Below, in pieces: positions 25,497 through 34,406 of a stretch of DNA of 48,836 bases; the first letter of the stretch is position 1, and each line of letters opens with the position of its first letter. The translations under genes and the position numbers were made by a program. Source of the stretch: Bacteroidota bacterium. GTDB taxonomy: Bacteria; Bacteroidota; Bacteroidia; Palsa-948. The notes under the pieces are model-generated. The model was given only the letters and a program-made list of their open reading frames with translations. It had not been told where the DNA came from and ran no database searches. The stretch is taken from the NCBI GenBank assembly GCA_003164895.1, contig PLUL01000019.1, positions 1 through 48,836 on the forward strand, given 5' to 3'.

Positions 25497-25793
25497 ATGA
25501 AAGACAAACTATCCATAAAAGTTTCCATTGCCGGCAGAATTTATCCGCTAACTATTGAAAGAACGGAAGAAGAGAATGTGAGAAAAGCGGTAAAAACTAT
25601 CAACGAACGAGTGTCTGATTACGAAAAGAACTTTGGAATTAAAGACAGACAGGATTTGCTTGCAATGAGTTCATTGTTCTTCGCATCACAATCGGTGGAA
25701 TTACAGAATACCAATCACCGTGAAGACAAAGTTATATTGGAAAGACTTGAAAAGATCGACAAAGCGATCTCTGCAGAATTAGTTAAAGATTAA
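25497..25793 (+). CDS. zapA: Cell division protein ZapA
   Basis: ZapA is a small protein that cross-links FtsZ filaments. The 98 residues show the family layout: an N-terminal beta-rich part (LSIKVSIAGRIYPLTIERTEEENVRKAVKTINERV) followed by a C-terminal helix (LLAMSSLFFASQSVEL...) that forms the tetramer. It starts 24 bases after the coiled-coil gene. A strong terminator follows before rny. Confidence 0.9.
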   Translation: MKDKLSIKVSIAGRIYPLTIERTEEENVRKAVKTINERVSDYEKNFGIKDRQDLLAMSSLFFASQSVELQNTNHREDKVILERLEKIDKAISAELVKD

Positions 25794-25817
25794 AGAGCGC
25801 AATTTATTTATTGTTTT

Positions 25818-25858
25818 TCCCGTGTTAGTTCTTAACAAAGAACGAATACGGGATTTTT
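25818..25858 (+). terminator. Intrinsic terminator after zapA
   Basis: TCCCGT...GTTCTT and AAGAAC...ACGGGA form a hairpin of about 16 bp with one small interruption and a 4-base loop. TTTTTATTT follows. The stem is stable and well placed, 24 bases after the zapA stop. Confidence 0.85.
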
Positions 25859-25886
25859 ATTTATATATCAATTAACAATTAATAAC

Positions 25887-27443
25887 ATGAACTTAGACAT
25901 AACCACCATCATATTCATCGTCATCGCGGCAATAGTCGGTCTTGGCATTGGAATATTCATTGCAACCAGTTTTCTTCGCAAATCGCTTGAAGGAAAAGGT
26001 ATGCTGAAATTAAAAGAAGCTGAAATTGAAGCCGAGAAGATCAAAAATGAAAAACTACTGCAGGGAGAAAAGAAATTAATGCAGCTAAAATCAGAGCATG
26101 AAGCTTATGTTAGTACCAAAAGCAAGAATGCCATTGATCTTGAATCTAAAGCAAGACAGAAGGAACAGCAAATGGCTCAAAAACTGGAACAGGTTCAGCG
26201 AAAAGAAAAAGAACTGGATACACTTCGCAGCAATCTGACAGGGCAATTGGAGATCATTGAAAAGAAAAAATCCGAACTTGACAAATCGCATCAAAAACAA
26301 ATTGCTCAACTGGAAGTGATTGCCGGTCTTTCTGCTGATGATGCAAAAACCCAGCTGATAGAATCGCTGAAAGCCGAAGCAAAAACAGATGCAATGGCTT
26401 TCATAAATCAGGCGATGGAAGAAGCAAAACTCACGGCAAGTAAAGAAGCTAAAAAGATCGTCATTCAAACCATTCAGCGCGCACCAACAGAACATGCAGT
26501 TGAAAATTCTGTTACAGTATTTAACATCGAAGGTGATGACATGAAAGGAAGAATCATCGGACGTGAAGGAAGAAACATTCGTGCGTTAGAAGCGCTTACG
26601 GGAGTTGAAATTATTGTGGACGATACACCCGAAGCAATTATTCTTTCCTGCTTTGATCCTGTAAGAAGAGAGATTGCGCGTCTTTCTCTTCATCATCTTG
26701 TTTCTGATGGACGTATTCATCCGGCTCGTATTGAAGAAATTGTTGAGAAAACAAAAAAGCAAATTGAAGACGAAATTGCTGAGATAGGAAAACGCACAAC
26801 CATTGATCTTGGTGTACACGGACTTCCTGCTGAATTAATTCGTTTGATAGGAAGAATGAAATATCGTTCGTCATACGGACAAAATCTTTTGCAACACTCA
26901 CGTGAAGTTGCAAACCTTTGTTCACTCATGGCTGCTGAATTTGGATTGAATCCGAAAATTGCAAAACGAGCAGGATTGCTTCATGATATTGGAAAAGTAT
27001 TTGAAGAGGAATTGGAACTTCCGCACGCAGTTGCCGGCATGAAACTTGCAGAAAAATTAAAAGAGAAGCCGGAAATATGCAATGCGATCGGTGCTCACCA
27101 CGATGAAGTTGAAATGACCTCGCTCTACTCGCCTATCGTTCAGATCTGCGATGCCATTTCAGGTGCCCGACCAGGTGCAAGACGCGAAGTTCATCAGCAA
27201 TATATTCAACGCTTGAAGGACTTAGAAAATCTTGCATTGTCTAATAGCGGTGTTGAGAAAGCATTTGCAATTCAGGCAGGAAGAGAGTTGCGTGTAATTG
27301 TTTCTGCAGAAAAAATTTCCGATAAAGATGCAGAAACAATGTCGTTCAACATTGCAAACAAAATACAAACCGAAATGACTTATCCCGGACAAGTCAAAGT
27401 AACGGTGATACGGGAAACAAGAGCGGTGAATATTGCTAAATAA
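25887..27443 (+). CDS. rny: Ribonuclease Y
   Basis: RNase Y is a membrane-anchored endoribonuclease that initiates mRNA decay. The 518-residue protein has an N-terminal helix (about 5-29) and a long coiled coil (about 30-185). A KH domain follows (about 207-270, with [20 protein letters not shown]) and then an HD domain with [13 protein letters not shown] and GAHHDEVE carrying the metal ligands. Length and order are typical. It lies downstream of the zapA terminator and 12 bases upstream of the polysaccharide ABC permease, so it may be co-transcribed with the glycan locus. Confidence 0.97.
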   Translation: MNLDITTIIFIVIAAIVGLGIGIFIATSFLRKSLEGKGMLKLKEAEIEAEKIKNEKLLQGEKKLMQLKSEHEAYVSTKSKNAIDLESKARQKEQQMAQKLEQVQRKEKELDTLRSNLTGQLEIIEKKKSELDKSHQKQIAQLEVIAGLSADDAKTQLIESLKAEAKTDAMAFINQAMEEAKLTASKEAKKIVIQTIQRAPTEHAVENSVTVFNIEGDDMKGRIIGREGRNIRALEALTGVEIIVDDTPEAIILSCFDPVRREIARLSLHHLVSDGRIHPARIEEIVEKTKKQIEDEIAEIGKRTTIDLGVHGLPAELIRLIGRMKYRSSYGQNLLQHSREVANLCSLMAAEFGLNPKIAKRAGLLHDIGKVFEEELELPHAVAGMKLAEKLKEKPEICNAIGAHHDEVEMTSLYSPIVQICDAISGARPGARREVHQQYIQRLKDLENLALSNSGVEKAFAIQAGRELRVIVSAEKISDKDAETMSFNIANKIQTEMTYPGQVKVTVIRETRAVNIAK

Positions 27444-27455
27444 TTAATTAGACAA

Positions 27456-28298
27456 ATGTCCAAGCACAGAATTGTAATAGAACCCGGATCAGAAAGTGCA
27501 AATTATTGGAAAGACCTTTGGAATTATCGTGGGCTTTTTTATTTTTTGGCATGGCGCGATATTTTAGTTCGTTATAAACAAACTGCAATTGGTATCGCTT
27601 GGAGTGTGTTGCGTCCTTTGCTTACCATTTTCGTAATGGCATTTATCGGTTGGTTATTCAACTCAAATGTTCCGAGCGGTGTACCGCGCATTTTATTGGT
27701 AACTGCCGCTACTCTACCTTGGCAATTTTTCGCATCAGCATTCAGTGAAGCAAGTAATTCATTAGTTGTAAACTCAAATTTGCTTACCAAAGTTTATTTT
27801 CCAAGATTAATTGTTCCGGCAAGTACTGTTATTGTTTGTCTGATAGATTTTTTAATTTCATTTGTCATTTTGGTTGGCATGATGTTTTATTATAAATTTT
27901 TGCCTGGAATAAATATTATTTTTCTTCCATTATTTTTATTGCTGGCGCTTTTAACTGCGATGGGAACAGGATTGTACATTGCCGCTTTAAATGTAAAGTA
28001 CCGCGATTTCAGATATGTAATTCCATTCATTGTACAATTCGGATTGTATGTGTCGCCAATTGCATTCAGTAGTTCGGATATTTATAACAGCGCAAAAATT
28101 CCACAAACAGTAAAATATATTTACTCGCTAAATCCAATGGTAAGTGTAATTGATGGATTTCGCTGGTGCATTCTTGGCGAAGCATCACCAATTTATTTTA
28201 ATGGTTTTTTCATTTCGATATTGATAAGCATTTTATTTTTATTCATCGGCATTTTGTATTTCCGAAAAATGGAAAAATCATTTGCCGATGTCATCTGA
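27456..28298 (+). CDS. Polysaccharide ABC transporter permease (Wzm-like)
   Basis: This 280-residue ABC-2 type permease has a cytoplasmic N-terminal amphipathic part (FYFLAWRDILVRYKQTAIGIAWSVLRP, the family hallmark) and six hydrophobic helices. With the ATP-binding protein directly downstream it should export a lipid-linked polysaccharide (O-antigen, teichoic-acid-like or capsule) across the inner membrane. It begins 12 bases after rny. Confidence 0.92.
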   Translation: MSKHRIVIEPGSESANYWKDLWNYRGLFYFLAWRDILVRYKQTAIGIAWSVLRPLLTIFVMAFIGWLFNSNVPSGVPRILLVTAATLPWQFFASAFSEASNSLVVNSNLLTKVYFPRLIVPASTVIVCLIDFLISFVILVGMMFYYKFLPGINIIFLPLFLLLALLTAMGTGLYIAALNVKYRDFRYVIPFIVQFGLYVSPIAFSSSDIYNSAKIPQTVKYIYSLNPMVSVIDGFRWCILGEASPIYFNGFFISILISILFLFIGILYFRKMEKSFADVI

Positions 28299-28304
28299 CA
28301 AATA

Positions 28305-29576
28305 ATGAGCAACGCAATTATTACAGTTGAAAATGTTAGTAAAAGCTATATTCTGAAACATCAGAATGCCGAGCGTTATACTGCATTGCGTGATGTTATT
28401 GCCAGTAAAACAAAAAATATTTTTAATCCGAAATCTGAAATCCGAAATCCGAAATCTGAACAGTTCTGGGCATTGAAAGATGTTTCATTTGAAGTAAAGC
28501 AAGGTGAACGTGTTGGTATTATTGGTAGAAATGGCGCAGGCAAATCAACTTTATTAAAAATATTAAGCAGAATAGTTACGCCTACAAAAGGTAGAATTAC
28601 TATCGAAGGTCGAGTGGCAAGTTTACTGGAAGTTGGTACTGGTTTTCATCCTGAATTAACAGGTCGTGAAAATATTTTTTTGAATGGCTCAATACTTGGA
28701 ATGAATAAAGCTGAAATCAAAAAAAAGTTTGATGAAATAGTTGCCTTTTCGGAAGTAGAAAAATTTCTTGACACTCCGGTTAAACGTTATTCATCCGGAA
28801 TGTATGTCCGCCTGGCATTTGCAGTTGCCGCTCATTTAGAACCGGAAATTCTTATTGTGGATGAAGTGCTTGCCGTTGGGGACGCTCAATTTCAGAAAAA
28901 ATGTTTGGGAAAAATGCAGGATGTTTCCGAAAATGGTAAAACCATTTTGTTTGTCAGTCATAATATGGATGCAATAACGAGATTGTGCGATAAAACTATT
29001 CTCCTGAAAGACGGCACTATTGCATTTGAGGGAGAAACAGAAAAAGCAATTACTTCCTATTTGAGCGGGCAATTCGGAGTTTCTTCTAAGAAAACATGGA
29101 ACAACCTGAATCTCGCGCCAGGAAATGATAAAGTTCGTTTGCTTGAAGTAACTGCTCATGATGAAAATTTTAATGTCAATAATAAATTCAATATTACCGG
29201 TAAAATTGGTATCACAATGAAGTATCAAGTTTTACAAGATCAGGAAATCATTACAGAAAGTTTTAATGTATTCAACGAGAACGGCGTGCATTTATTCAGT
29301 TCGCACGATCTTTCTGAGATAAAAAATAAAGTTCGTCAAAAAGGTATTTATACCTCCACCATGTGGATTCCCGGAAACACTTTAGCGGAAGGCACACATA
29401 GTGTTTCTGCTGCCGTAATGAAACTTTATCCATTTGATATTTATTTTCATGAGATGGATGCTGTTGGTTTCACAATTTACGATTCAATAAATGGCGATTC
29501 AGCTAGAGGGGATTATATGCAGCATTTTCCCGGTGTTATGCGACCATTACTTCAATGGGAAACAAAAATTTATTGA
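28305..29576 (+). CDS. Polysaccharide ABC transporter ATP-binding protein (Wzt-like)
   Basis: The 423-residue protein carries Walker A GRNGAGKST (74-82), the signature YSSGMYVRLAFA, Walker B ILIVDEVLAVGD and the H-loop SHN. A C-terminal extension of about 160 residues is beta-rich like the Wzt carbohydrate-binding domain, which reads the end cap of the exported chain. Residues about 42-52 (PKSEIRNPKSE) are encoded by a heptanucleotide tandem repeat lying just before the ABC core, so repeat slippage would truncate the protein. It pairs with the permease upstream. Confidence 0.93.
   Translation: MSNAIITVENVSKSYILKHQNAERYTALRDVIASKTKNIFNPKSEIRNPKSEQFWALKDVSFEVKQGERVGIIGRNGAGKSTLLKILSRIVTPTKGRITIEGRVASLLEVGTGFHPELTGRENIFLNGSILGMNKAEIKKKFDEIVAFSEVEKFLDTPVKRYSSGMYVRLAFAVAAHLEPEILIVDEVLAVGDAQFQKKCLGKMQDVSENGKTILFVSHNMDAITRLCDKTILLKDGTIAFEGETEKAITSYLSGQFGVSSKKTWNNLNLAPGNDKVRLLEVTAHDENFNVNNKFNITGKIGITMKYQVLQDQEIITESFNVFNENGVHLFSSHDLSEIKNKVRQKGIYTSTMWIPGNTLAEGTHSVSAAVMKLYPFDIYFHEMDAVGFTIYDSINGDSARGDYMQHFPGVMRPLLQWETKIY
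28428..28462 (+). repeat. Heptanucleotide tandem repeat in wzt, 5 units
   Basis: The units are CCGAAAT, CTGAAAT, CCGAAAT, CCGAAAT and CTGAACA, contiguous and in the coding frame. The last unit is degenerate. Confidence 0.85.
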
Positions 29577-29612
29577 ACAGTTTGAAGGCAATTTTAAGTC
29601 AAGTAATTCTCA

Positions 29613-30530
29613 ATGAAATCAATTTGTTTTTTCAGCAGTTATTTTCAGCAAAATCAAATTCCGCTTTATGTTAAAGTTTATTTGGAAGAATTAAGCAGGC
29701 ATTTTAGTGAAGTTGTTTTAATCACTAATGAAAAAAAAATGCTTAATACAGAAATTCAATATCTTGATAAAAAAAATATTAAATATTTACAAGTAGTTAA
29801 TGAAGGATTTGATTTTGGAATGTGGTACAAAGCCATGAAAGTATATGATGTTTTACAATATGATAGGATAGGACTGATTAACGATTCTTGCATATTATTT
29901 AAAAAATTAGATGAAACTTTCAAATGGATAAATTCAGGAGATTGGGATTATTGTGGCATGGTTGATTCTATCGAATATTCCTATCACATACAATCCTATT
30001 TTATTGTCATTAATAAAAACGCTATACTGCCTGTTTATAATTATTTTATGCAAAACGGAAAAAGAAAGGATATTCTTGATGTGGTAAAACTTTATGAAAT
30101 TGGGTTATCAACTTACTTAATAGAAAAAGGACTAAGCCTTGGCTCATGTTTTAGCATAACATCGTCTCTCAATCCATCACTTTTTTGTGTTACGCAATTG
30201 ATTGAACAAGGAATTCCTTTAATTAAAAAGAAAATTATTTTTAAATCTTTCAGAGAAGAATACCGTGATTTATTAGGTAAAAATTTCATTATTGACCCGA
30301 GGTATTATATAAAATTAATAAAACAAAAAAATACAAGTGCAATTATTCTTAATCTTGATTTACTTATAAAAGATATTGTAAATCCAACTTTTATCTGGGG
30401 AATTTACTGGTTTAAAATTCTTGACTTTTGCACTTCATGCGTAAAGCATGGGTATTCGCTTCTTTTCACCCCATTGAAATTATTCGTTAAACAATTAATA
30501 TTAATCCATAAAAGACCGCCCATTGAATGA
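29613..30530 (+). CDS. RgpF-type glycosyltransferase (rhamnan synthesis F family), copy 1
   Basis: The 305-residue protein resembles the RgpF family (rhamnan synthesis F), glycosyltransferases of polysaccharide assembly. Characteristic blocks are ICFFSSYFQQNQIPLYVKVYLEEL, NEGFDFGMWYKAM, YDRIGLINDSCILF and YHIQSYFIVINK. A second copy lies at 31571. Sugar specificity is not readable. It is part of the plus-strand glycan locus and ends in an 8-base overlap with the next gene. Confidence 0.85.
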   Translation: MKSICFFSSYFQQNQIPLYVKVYLEELSRHFSEVVLITNEKKMLNTEIQYLDKKNIKYLQVVNEGFDFGMWYKAMKVYDVLQYDRIGLINDSCILFKKLDETFKWINSGDWDYCGMVDSIEYSYHIQSYFIVINKNAILPVYNYFMQNGKRKDILDVVKLYEIGLSTYLIEKGLSLGSCFSITSSLNPSLFCVTQLIEQGIPLIKKKIIFKSFREEYRDLLGKNFIIDPRYYIKLIKQKNTSAIILNLDLLIKDIVNPTFIWGIYWFKILDFCTSCVKHGYSLLFTPLKLFVKQLILIHKRPPIE

Positions 30531-31554
30531 ACCATTGATTAGTATTTGCATACCTACTTATAATGGGAGTAAATATTTGGAAGAATGTTTGTTATCCGTT
30601 TTTGAACAAACTTATAATGACTTTGAAATAATTATTTGCGATGATTGTTCCACAGACAACACCCTTGAAATCGTAAAAATATTTCAACAAAAAGATACTC
30701 GAATAAAATTATTTGTCAACGAAAGTAATTTAGGATTAGTTGGCAACTGGAATCGTTGCATAGAATTAGCAAAAGGTGAGTGGATAAAATTTCTTTTTCA
30801 AGATGATTCAATGTCGGCAACCTGTTTACAGGAAATGCTGCAAGTAACAAATAGCAATACTCAAATGGTAGTTTGCGAAAGAGAATATATTTTTGAAGAT
30901 GGCATAACGACTGGCATTAAAAAAAAATATAGTCGTACACCAAGAATGTATCAACTTGTTGGAGATAAAGGGGTGCAACATATTTCAGCAAAATACTTGT
31001 GTTCATTGATAGGAAAATGCTTTCCTTCAAATTTTATTGGCGAACCGACTTCCATTATGTTTAGAAAATCGGTTACAAAAAAAATTGGATTTTTCAATTC
31101 TAAAGTAACTCAACTATGTGATTTAGAATATTGTTTAAGAATAGGAGTTCGCGATGGTTTTGTATACATACCGGATAAATTAGTAAACTTTAGAGTACAT
31201 GGTTTGTCAGCCACTCAAAAAAATAATTCGGAAAAATATTTCAAGTCTTCCTATAGTGACAGAATAATTACATTGTGCTTATTATTTTTTGATTTGGATT
31301 ATAAAAATTTTAGAAAAAATTGTACTAAGACGAACCTATATAAACTTAAATACAACTTACTATACAGCTTATATCACGCAGATTTATACATAAAAACCAA
31401 CTATAAAGATCAACTGCTTTTAAAAGAAATGCAGGATATAATGAACCTTTACCCGAAAATAAATAAATACAAAAAATATTATCCTTTATATGCTACTTTA
31501 AAATCATGGATTCTCCTTATTAGGCAAAAAAATAATTCTCTTATAAAAGGATAA
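30523..31554 (+). CDS. Glycosyltransferase family 2
   Basis: The 343-residue GT-A fold enzyme has the nucleotide-sugar motif ISICIPTYNGSKYLEECLLSVFEQ at its N-terminus, a DDCSTDNT turn and a DxD-like FQDDS. No membrane helix was seen. The best start is TTG at 30523, overlapping the upstream stop by eight bases and giving the usual MNEPLIS N-terminus; no ATG fits. It lies between the two RgpF-type genes. Confidence 0.88.
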   Translation: MNEPLISICIPTYNGSKYLEECLLSVFEQTYNDFEIIICDDCSTDNTLEIVKIFQQKDTRIKLFVNESNLGLVGNWNRCIELAKGEWIKFLFQDDSMSATCLQEMLQVTNSNTQMVVCEREYIFEDGITTGIKKKYSRTPRMYQLVGDKGVQHISAKYLCSLIGKCFPSNFIGEPTSIMFRKSVTKKIGFFNSKVTQLCDLEYCLRIGVRDGFVYIPDKLVNFRVHGLSATQKNNSEKYFKSSYSDRIITLCLLFFDLDYKNFRKNCTKTNLYKLKYNLLYSLYHADLYIKTNYKDQLLLKEMQDIMNLYPKINKYKKYYPLYATLKSWILLIRQKNNSLIKG

Positions 31555-31570
31555 AAAAGAAAGATCAAAC

Positions 31571-32518
31571 ATGAAATCAATTTGTTTTTTCAGCAGTTAT
31601 TTTAGAGATGAAAAAATTCCTTATTATATAAAATTCTATTTAGAAGAGTTAACAAAACATTTTTCCGAAGTTATTTTGCTGACTAATGAAAAAAAAATAC
31701 TTGAGCGTGATATTCATTATCTCCAGAAAACAAATATTAAACTCAAATTCGTCGCAAACGAAGGATACGATTTTGGCATGTGGTACAAAGCAATGAAGCA
31801 GTTTGATATTTTAGCATACGACCGAGTGGGACTTATTAATGACTCGTGCGTATTGTTTAAAAAACTTGATGAACCATTTGACTGGATTAATAAATCTAAT
31901 CTTGATTATTGTGGACTTATTCATTCTCATTCGATTTCATATCATATCCAATCGTATTTTGTAATTGTGAATAAGAATGCGATAAAACCCGTTCATGATT
32001 ATTTTATGACACACGGTATTATAAGTGACTACCACCAAGTAATTTCAACATACGAAATTGGACTGAGCAAATATTTACGAGCGCAGGAATTAAAGTTAGG
32101 CACATTATATTATAGTAAGAAAAATATAAAACAGTTTAATCCTTCTTTCTTGGTAATTGACGAATTAATTAAGGATGGAATACCACTTATTAAAAAGAAA
32201 ATTATTTTCAGATCATACAGAAGGGGAGAATACATCAGTTTGCTGCGAATGGGATTTAATATTGATTACCGTTATTATATAAATCTTATTAAAATGTCTA
32301 ACAAAAATCAAGAGCTAATTGATTTTGATCTTGTATTGAAGCACTCCACAAATAAAAACTTAATCGATGTTTACCTATATAAAATGGTACTTTTTATTTA
32401 TAATATTGCTCGCAGAAGCAATACACTTACGTTTCTTTTCCATAAACTAATCCTATTTAGAAGATACTTAAGAGGCAACACGAATAAAAACATATTAGCA
32501 ACTTATGAAGAGGAATAA
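31571..32518 (+). CDS. RgpF-type glycosyltransferase, copy 2
   Basis: This 315-residue paralogue of the protein at 29613 keeps all the blocks: ICFFSSYFRDEKIPYYIKFYLEEL, NEGYDFGMWYKAM, YDRVGLINDSCVLF and YHIQSYFVIVNK. The first 33 coding bases are identical in the two genes although the proteins overall are clearly diverged. The copies probably add different or successive sugars of the same repeat unit. Confidence 0.85.
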   Translation: MKSICFFSSYFRDEKIPYYIKFYLEELTKHFSEVILLTNEKKILERDIHYLQKTNIKLKFVANEGYDFGMWYKAMKQFDILAYDRVGLINDSCVLFKKLDEPFDWINKSNLDYCGLIHSHSISYHIQSYFVIVNKNAIKPVHDYFMTHGIISDYHQVISTYEIGLSKYLRAQELKLGTLYYSKKNIKQFNPSFLVIDELIKDGIPLIKKKIIFRSYRRGEYISLLRMGFNIDYRYYINLIKMSNKNQELIDFDLVLKHSTNKNLIDVYLYKMVLFIYNIARRSNTLTFLFHKLILFRRYLRGNTNKNILATYEEE

Positions 32519-32536
32519 ATTAAAGATTTGTATTTA

Positions 32537-33364
32537 ATGGCTGATAAAAAAAAATTATTTCTACTAGTTAGCTACTTCAATGAAAAAGAAGTAGCTGAAT
32601 TCGTTACTTCGCAATTAAACAATTTGTTAAATGATACTATTCATGCTGTCATCATTGATAATGGCAGCTTTGAACCTGAGATTTTAGAAAAACTTTGCAA
32701 CTCAAACCTTTCATTAACACTTTGTAAACCAGAAAATAATATCGGATATTTTGGCGCTGCCCACTACGGACTAAACCATTATCTAAAAATTAATAATCTT
32801 CCTGATTTAATTATTATTTGCAATACAGATATTTCTTTTGAAGGGATTTCTTTTATCAAGCAACTCGATAAAATATATGATGAAAAAAAATTTGATGTTT
32901 TAGGTCCGGATATTTATTCTACATTTTTAAAGTATCATCAAAATCCTTATATAGCAAAAAGAATTAGCCGACAAAAAATGCAGATATACAAATGGGTTAC
33001 ATCAAGCCAATATTTATATACTATATTCACATTATTGCATTTGATTAAAACTACAGTTGTAAAATCAAATCAAAATAAAATTACCAACGAAATTGATACA
33101 TATGCTATTCACGGTTCTTTTATGATTTTTAACAAAACTTATTTTACAAAAGGAGGCAGTATCAATTATCCTTCACTGTTATTTGGCGAAGAAATATTTG
33201 TAGCTGAAACTGCTTTGCAAAGAGGATTAAAAGTGATCTATGAACCATCACTCCATATTGAACATCGTCAAAATGCAACCACTAATTCGTTTAAATCAAA
33301 AAAATTAGTTCAATTGATGAACCAATCGTATAGATATTTATTGAAAACATTTTTTATAAAATAA
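32537..33364 (+). CDS. Glycosyltransferase family 2 (rhamnosyltransferase-like)
   Basis: From ATG 32537 the protein has 275 residues. LVSYFNEKEVAEFVTSQLNNL, HAVIIDNGS, NNIGYFGAAHYGL and IICNTDISF form a GT2 fold of the WbbL/rhamnosyltransferase kind, with the NTD triad in place of DxD. EHRQNATT near the end may be the catalytic-loop region. A TTG three codons upstream is possible but less likely. Its stop overlaps the next start (TAATG). Confidence 0.82.
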   Translation: MADKKKLFLLVSYFNEKEVAEFVTSQLNNLLNDTIHAVIIDNGSFEPEILEKLCNSNLSLTLCKPENNIGYFGAAHYGLNHYLKINNLPDLIIICNTDISFEGISFIKQLDKIYDEKKFDVLGPDIYSTFLKYHQNPYIAKRISRQKMQIYKWVTSSQYLYTIFTLLHLIKTTVVKSNQNKITNEIDTYAIHGSFMIFNKTYFTKGGSINYPSLLFGEEIFVAETALQRGLKVIYEPSLHIEHRQNATTNSFKSKKLVQLMNQSYRYLLKTFFIK

Positions 33365-34338
33365 TGCTGCCTGAACCAATAATAACAGTGCTATGTCCAA
33401 CTTACAATGAAGTTGATTCAATAGAAACGGTGCTACGCTTTTTTACTGAATCCCAACCAAAAGAAAAAGAATTATATGTTATTGATGGCGGTTCAACAGA
33501 TGGAACAATTAACATTGTGGAAAGATGGTCACAACAATATGAGTCAATACATTTGCTTTTTAACAAGCATAAATATGTTCCTCAAGCTTTAAACTTAGGA
33601 TTGAGTGTTTCTAAAGGCAAAATCATTATTCGCCTTGATGCACATACTATATATGAAAATAATTATTTTGAAAAAATAATTGAAACATTTGAAAACACTC
33701 AAGCGGATATTGTTGGCGGTCCGATGAGAGCGGCTGGGATAACCGATATACAAAAAGCTATTGCATACGCAACTTCGGGATGGTTTGGGATTGGTGACAG
33801 CAAGTTTCACGATCCAAATTTCAAAGGTTATGTTGACAGTGTTTATCTGGGAGCATGGAAAATAAATATTTTTAATGACGTAGGTTTTTTTGATGAACGG
33901 ATGGTGCGTAATCAGGATGATGAGTTCCATTACAGGGCAAAAAGTAAGGGTAAAAAAATTTATCTTAATCCAGAAATAAAATCAACCTATTTTCCCCGAT
34001 CTACTTATTCTGCCTTATTCAAACAATATTTTCAATATGGGTTTTACAAACCGTATGTGATAAAAAAAATAAAAACAGAAATTAAATTAAGGCATCTTAT
34101 TCCACTGTTTTTCATAATTTATTTATTCTGCTTACCATTTGCAGTGCAATATCCTATAATTTTTTTACCGTTGCTTATATATTCTCTTGCTGATATATTC
34201 TGCTCCTTTTTCAATAGTCAAACTTTTAAAGTTAAGCTATCATTACTTTTTGTCTATCCGACAATTCATATTTCTTACGGCATAGGGTTCCTATTAGGAT
34301 TAGGCAAAATATTATTCATTGGAGATAATACAAAGTGA
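33364..34338 (+). CDS. Membrane-associated glycosyltransferase family 2
   Basis: The 324-residue protein starts with a GT2 domain (ITVLCPTYNEVDSIETVLRFF, VIDGGSTDGT, IIRLDAHTIY) and has an acidic VRNQDDEFHYRAKSKG motif matching the QDDE acceptor region of ExoA-like succinoglycan glycosyltransferases. Two or three hydrophobic helices close the C-terminus (about 240-320). It probably works at the inner membrane on a lipid-linked glycan. Confidence 0.88.
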   Translation: MLPEPIITVLCPTYNEVDSIETVLRFFTESQPKEKELYVIDGGSTDGTINIVERWSQQYESIHLLFNKHKYVPQALNLGLSVSKGKIIIRLDAHTIYENNYFEKIIETFENTQADIVGGPMRAAGITDIQKAIAYATSGWFGIGDSKFHDPNFKGYVDSVYLGAWKINIFNDVGFFDERMVRNQDDEFHYRAKSKGKKIYLNPEIKSTYFPRSTYSALFKQYFQYGFYKPYVIKKIKTEIKLRHLIPLFFIIYLFCLPFAVQYPIIFLPLLIYSLADIFCSFFNSQTFKVKLSLLFVYPTIHISYGIGFLLGLGKILFIGDNTK

Positions 34339-34406
34339 TTTTTCTATAAAACAAGAAACACATTTTCAAAATAAAATTATTTTATCTCATTGCCAGTCAA
34401 ATTACA

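Noticed and set aside
25794-25886. 6S RNA between zapA and rny
   Set aside because: 6S RNA often lies near zapA in proteobacteria, but this gap is only 93 bases, mostly explained by a terminator, and too short for a 6S RNA of about 180 bases.
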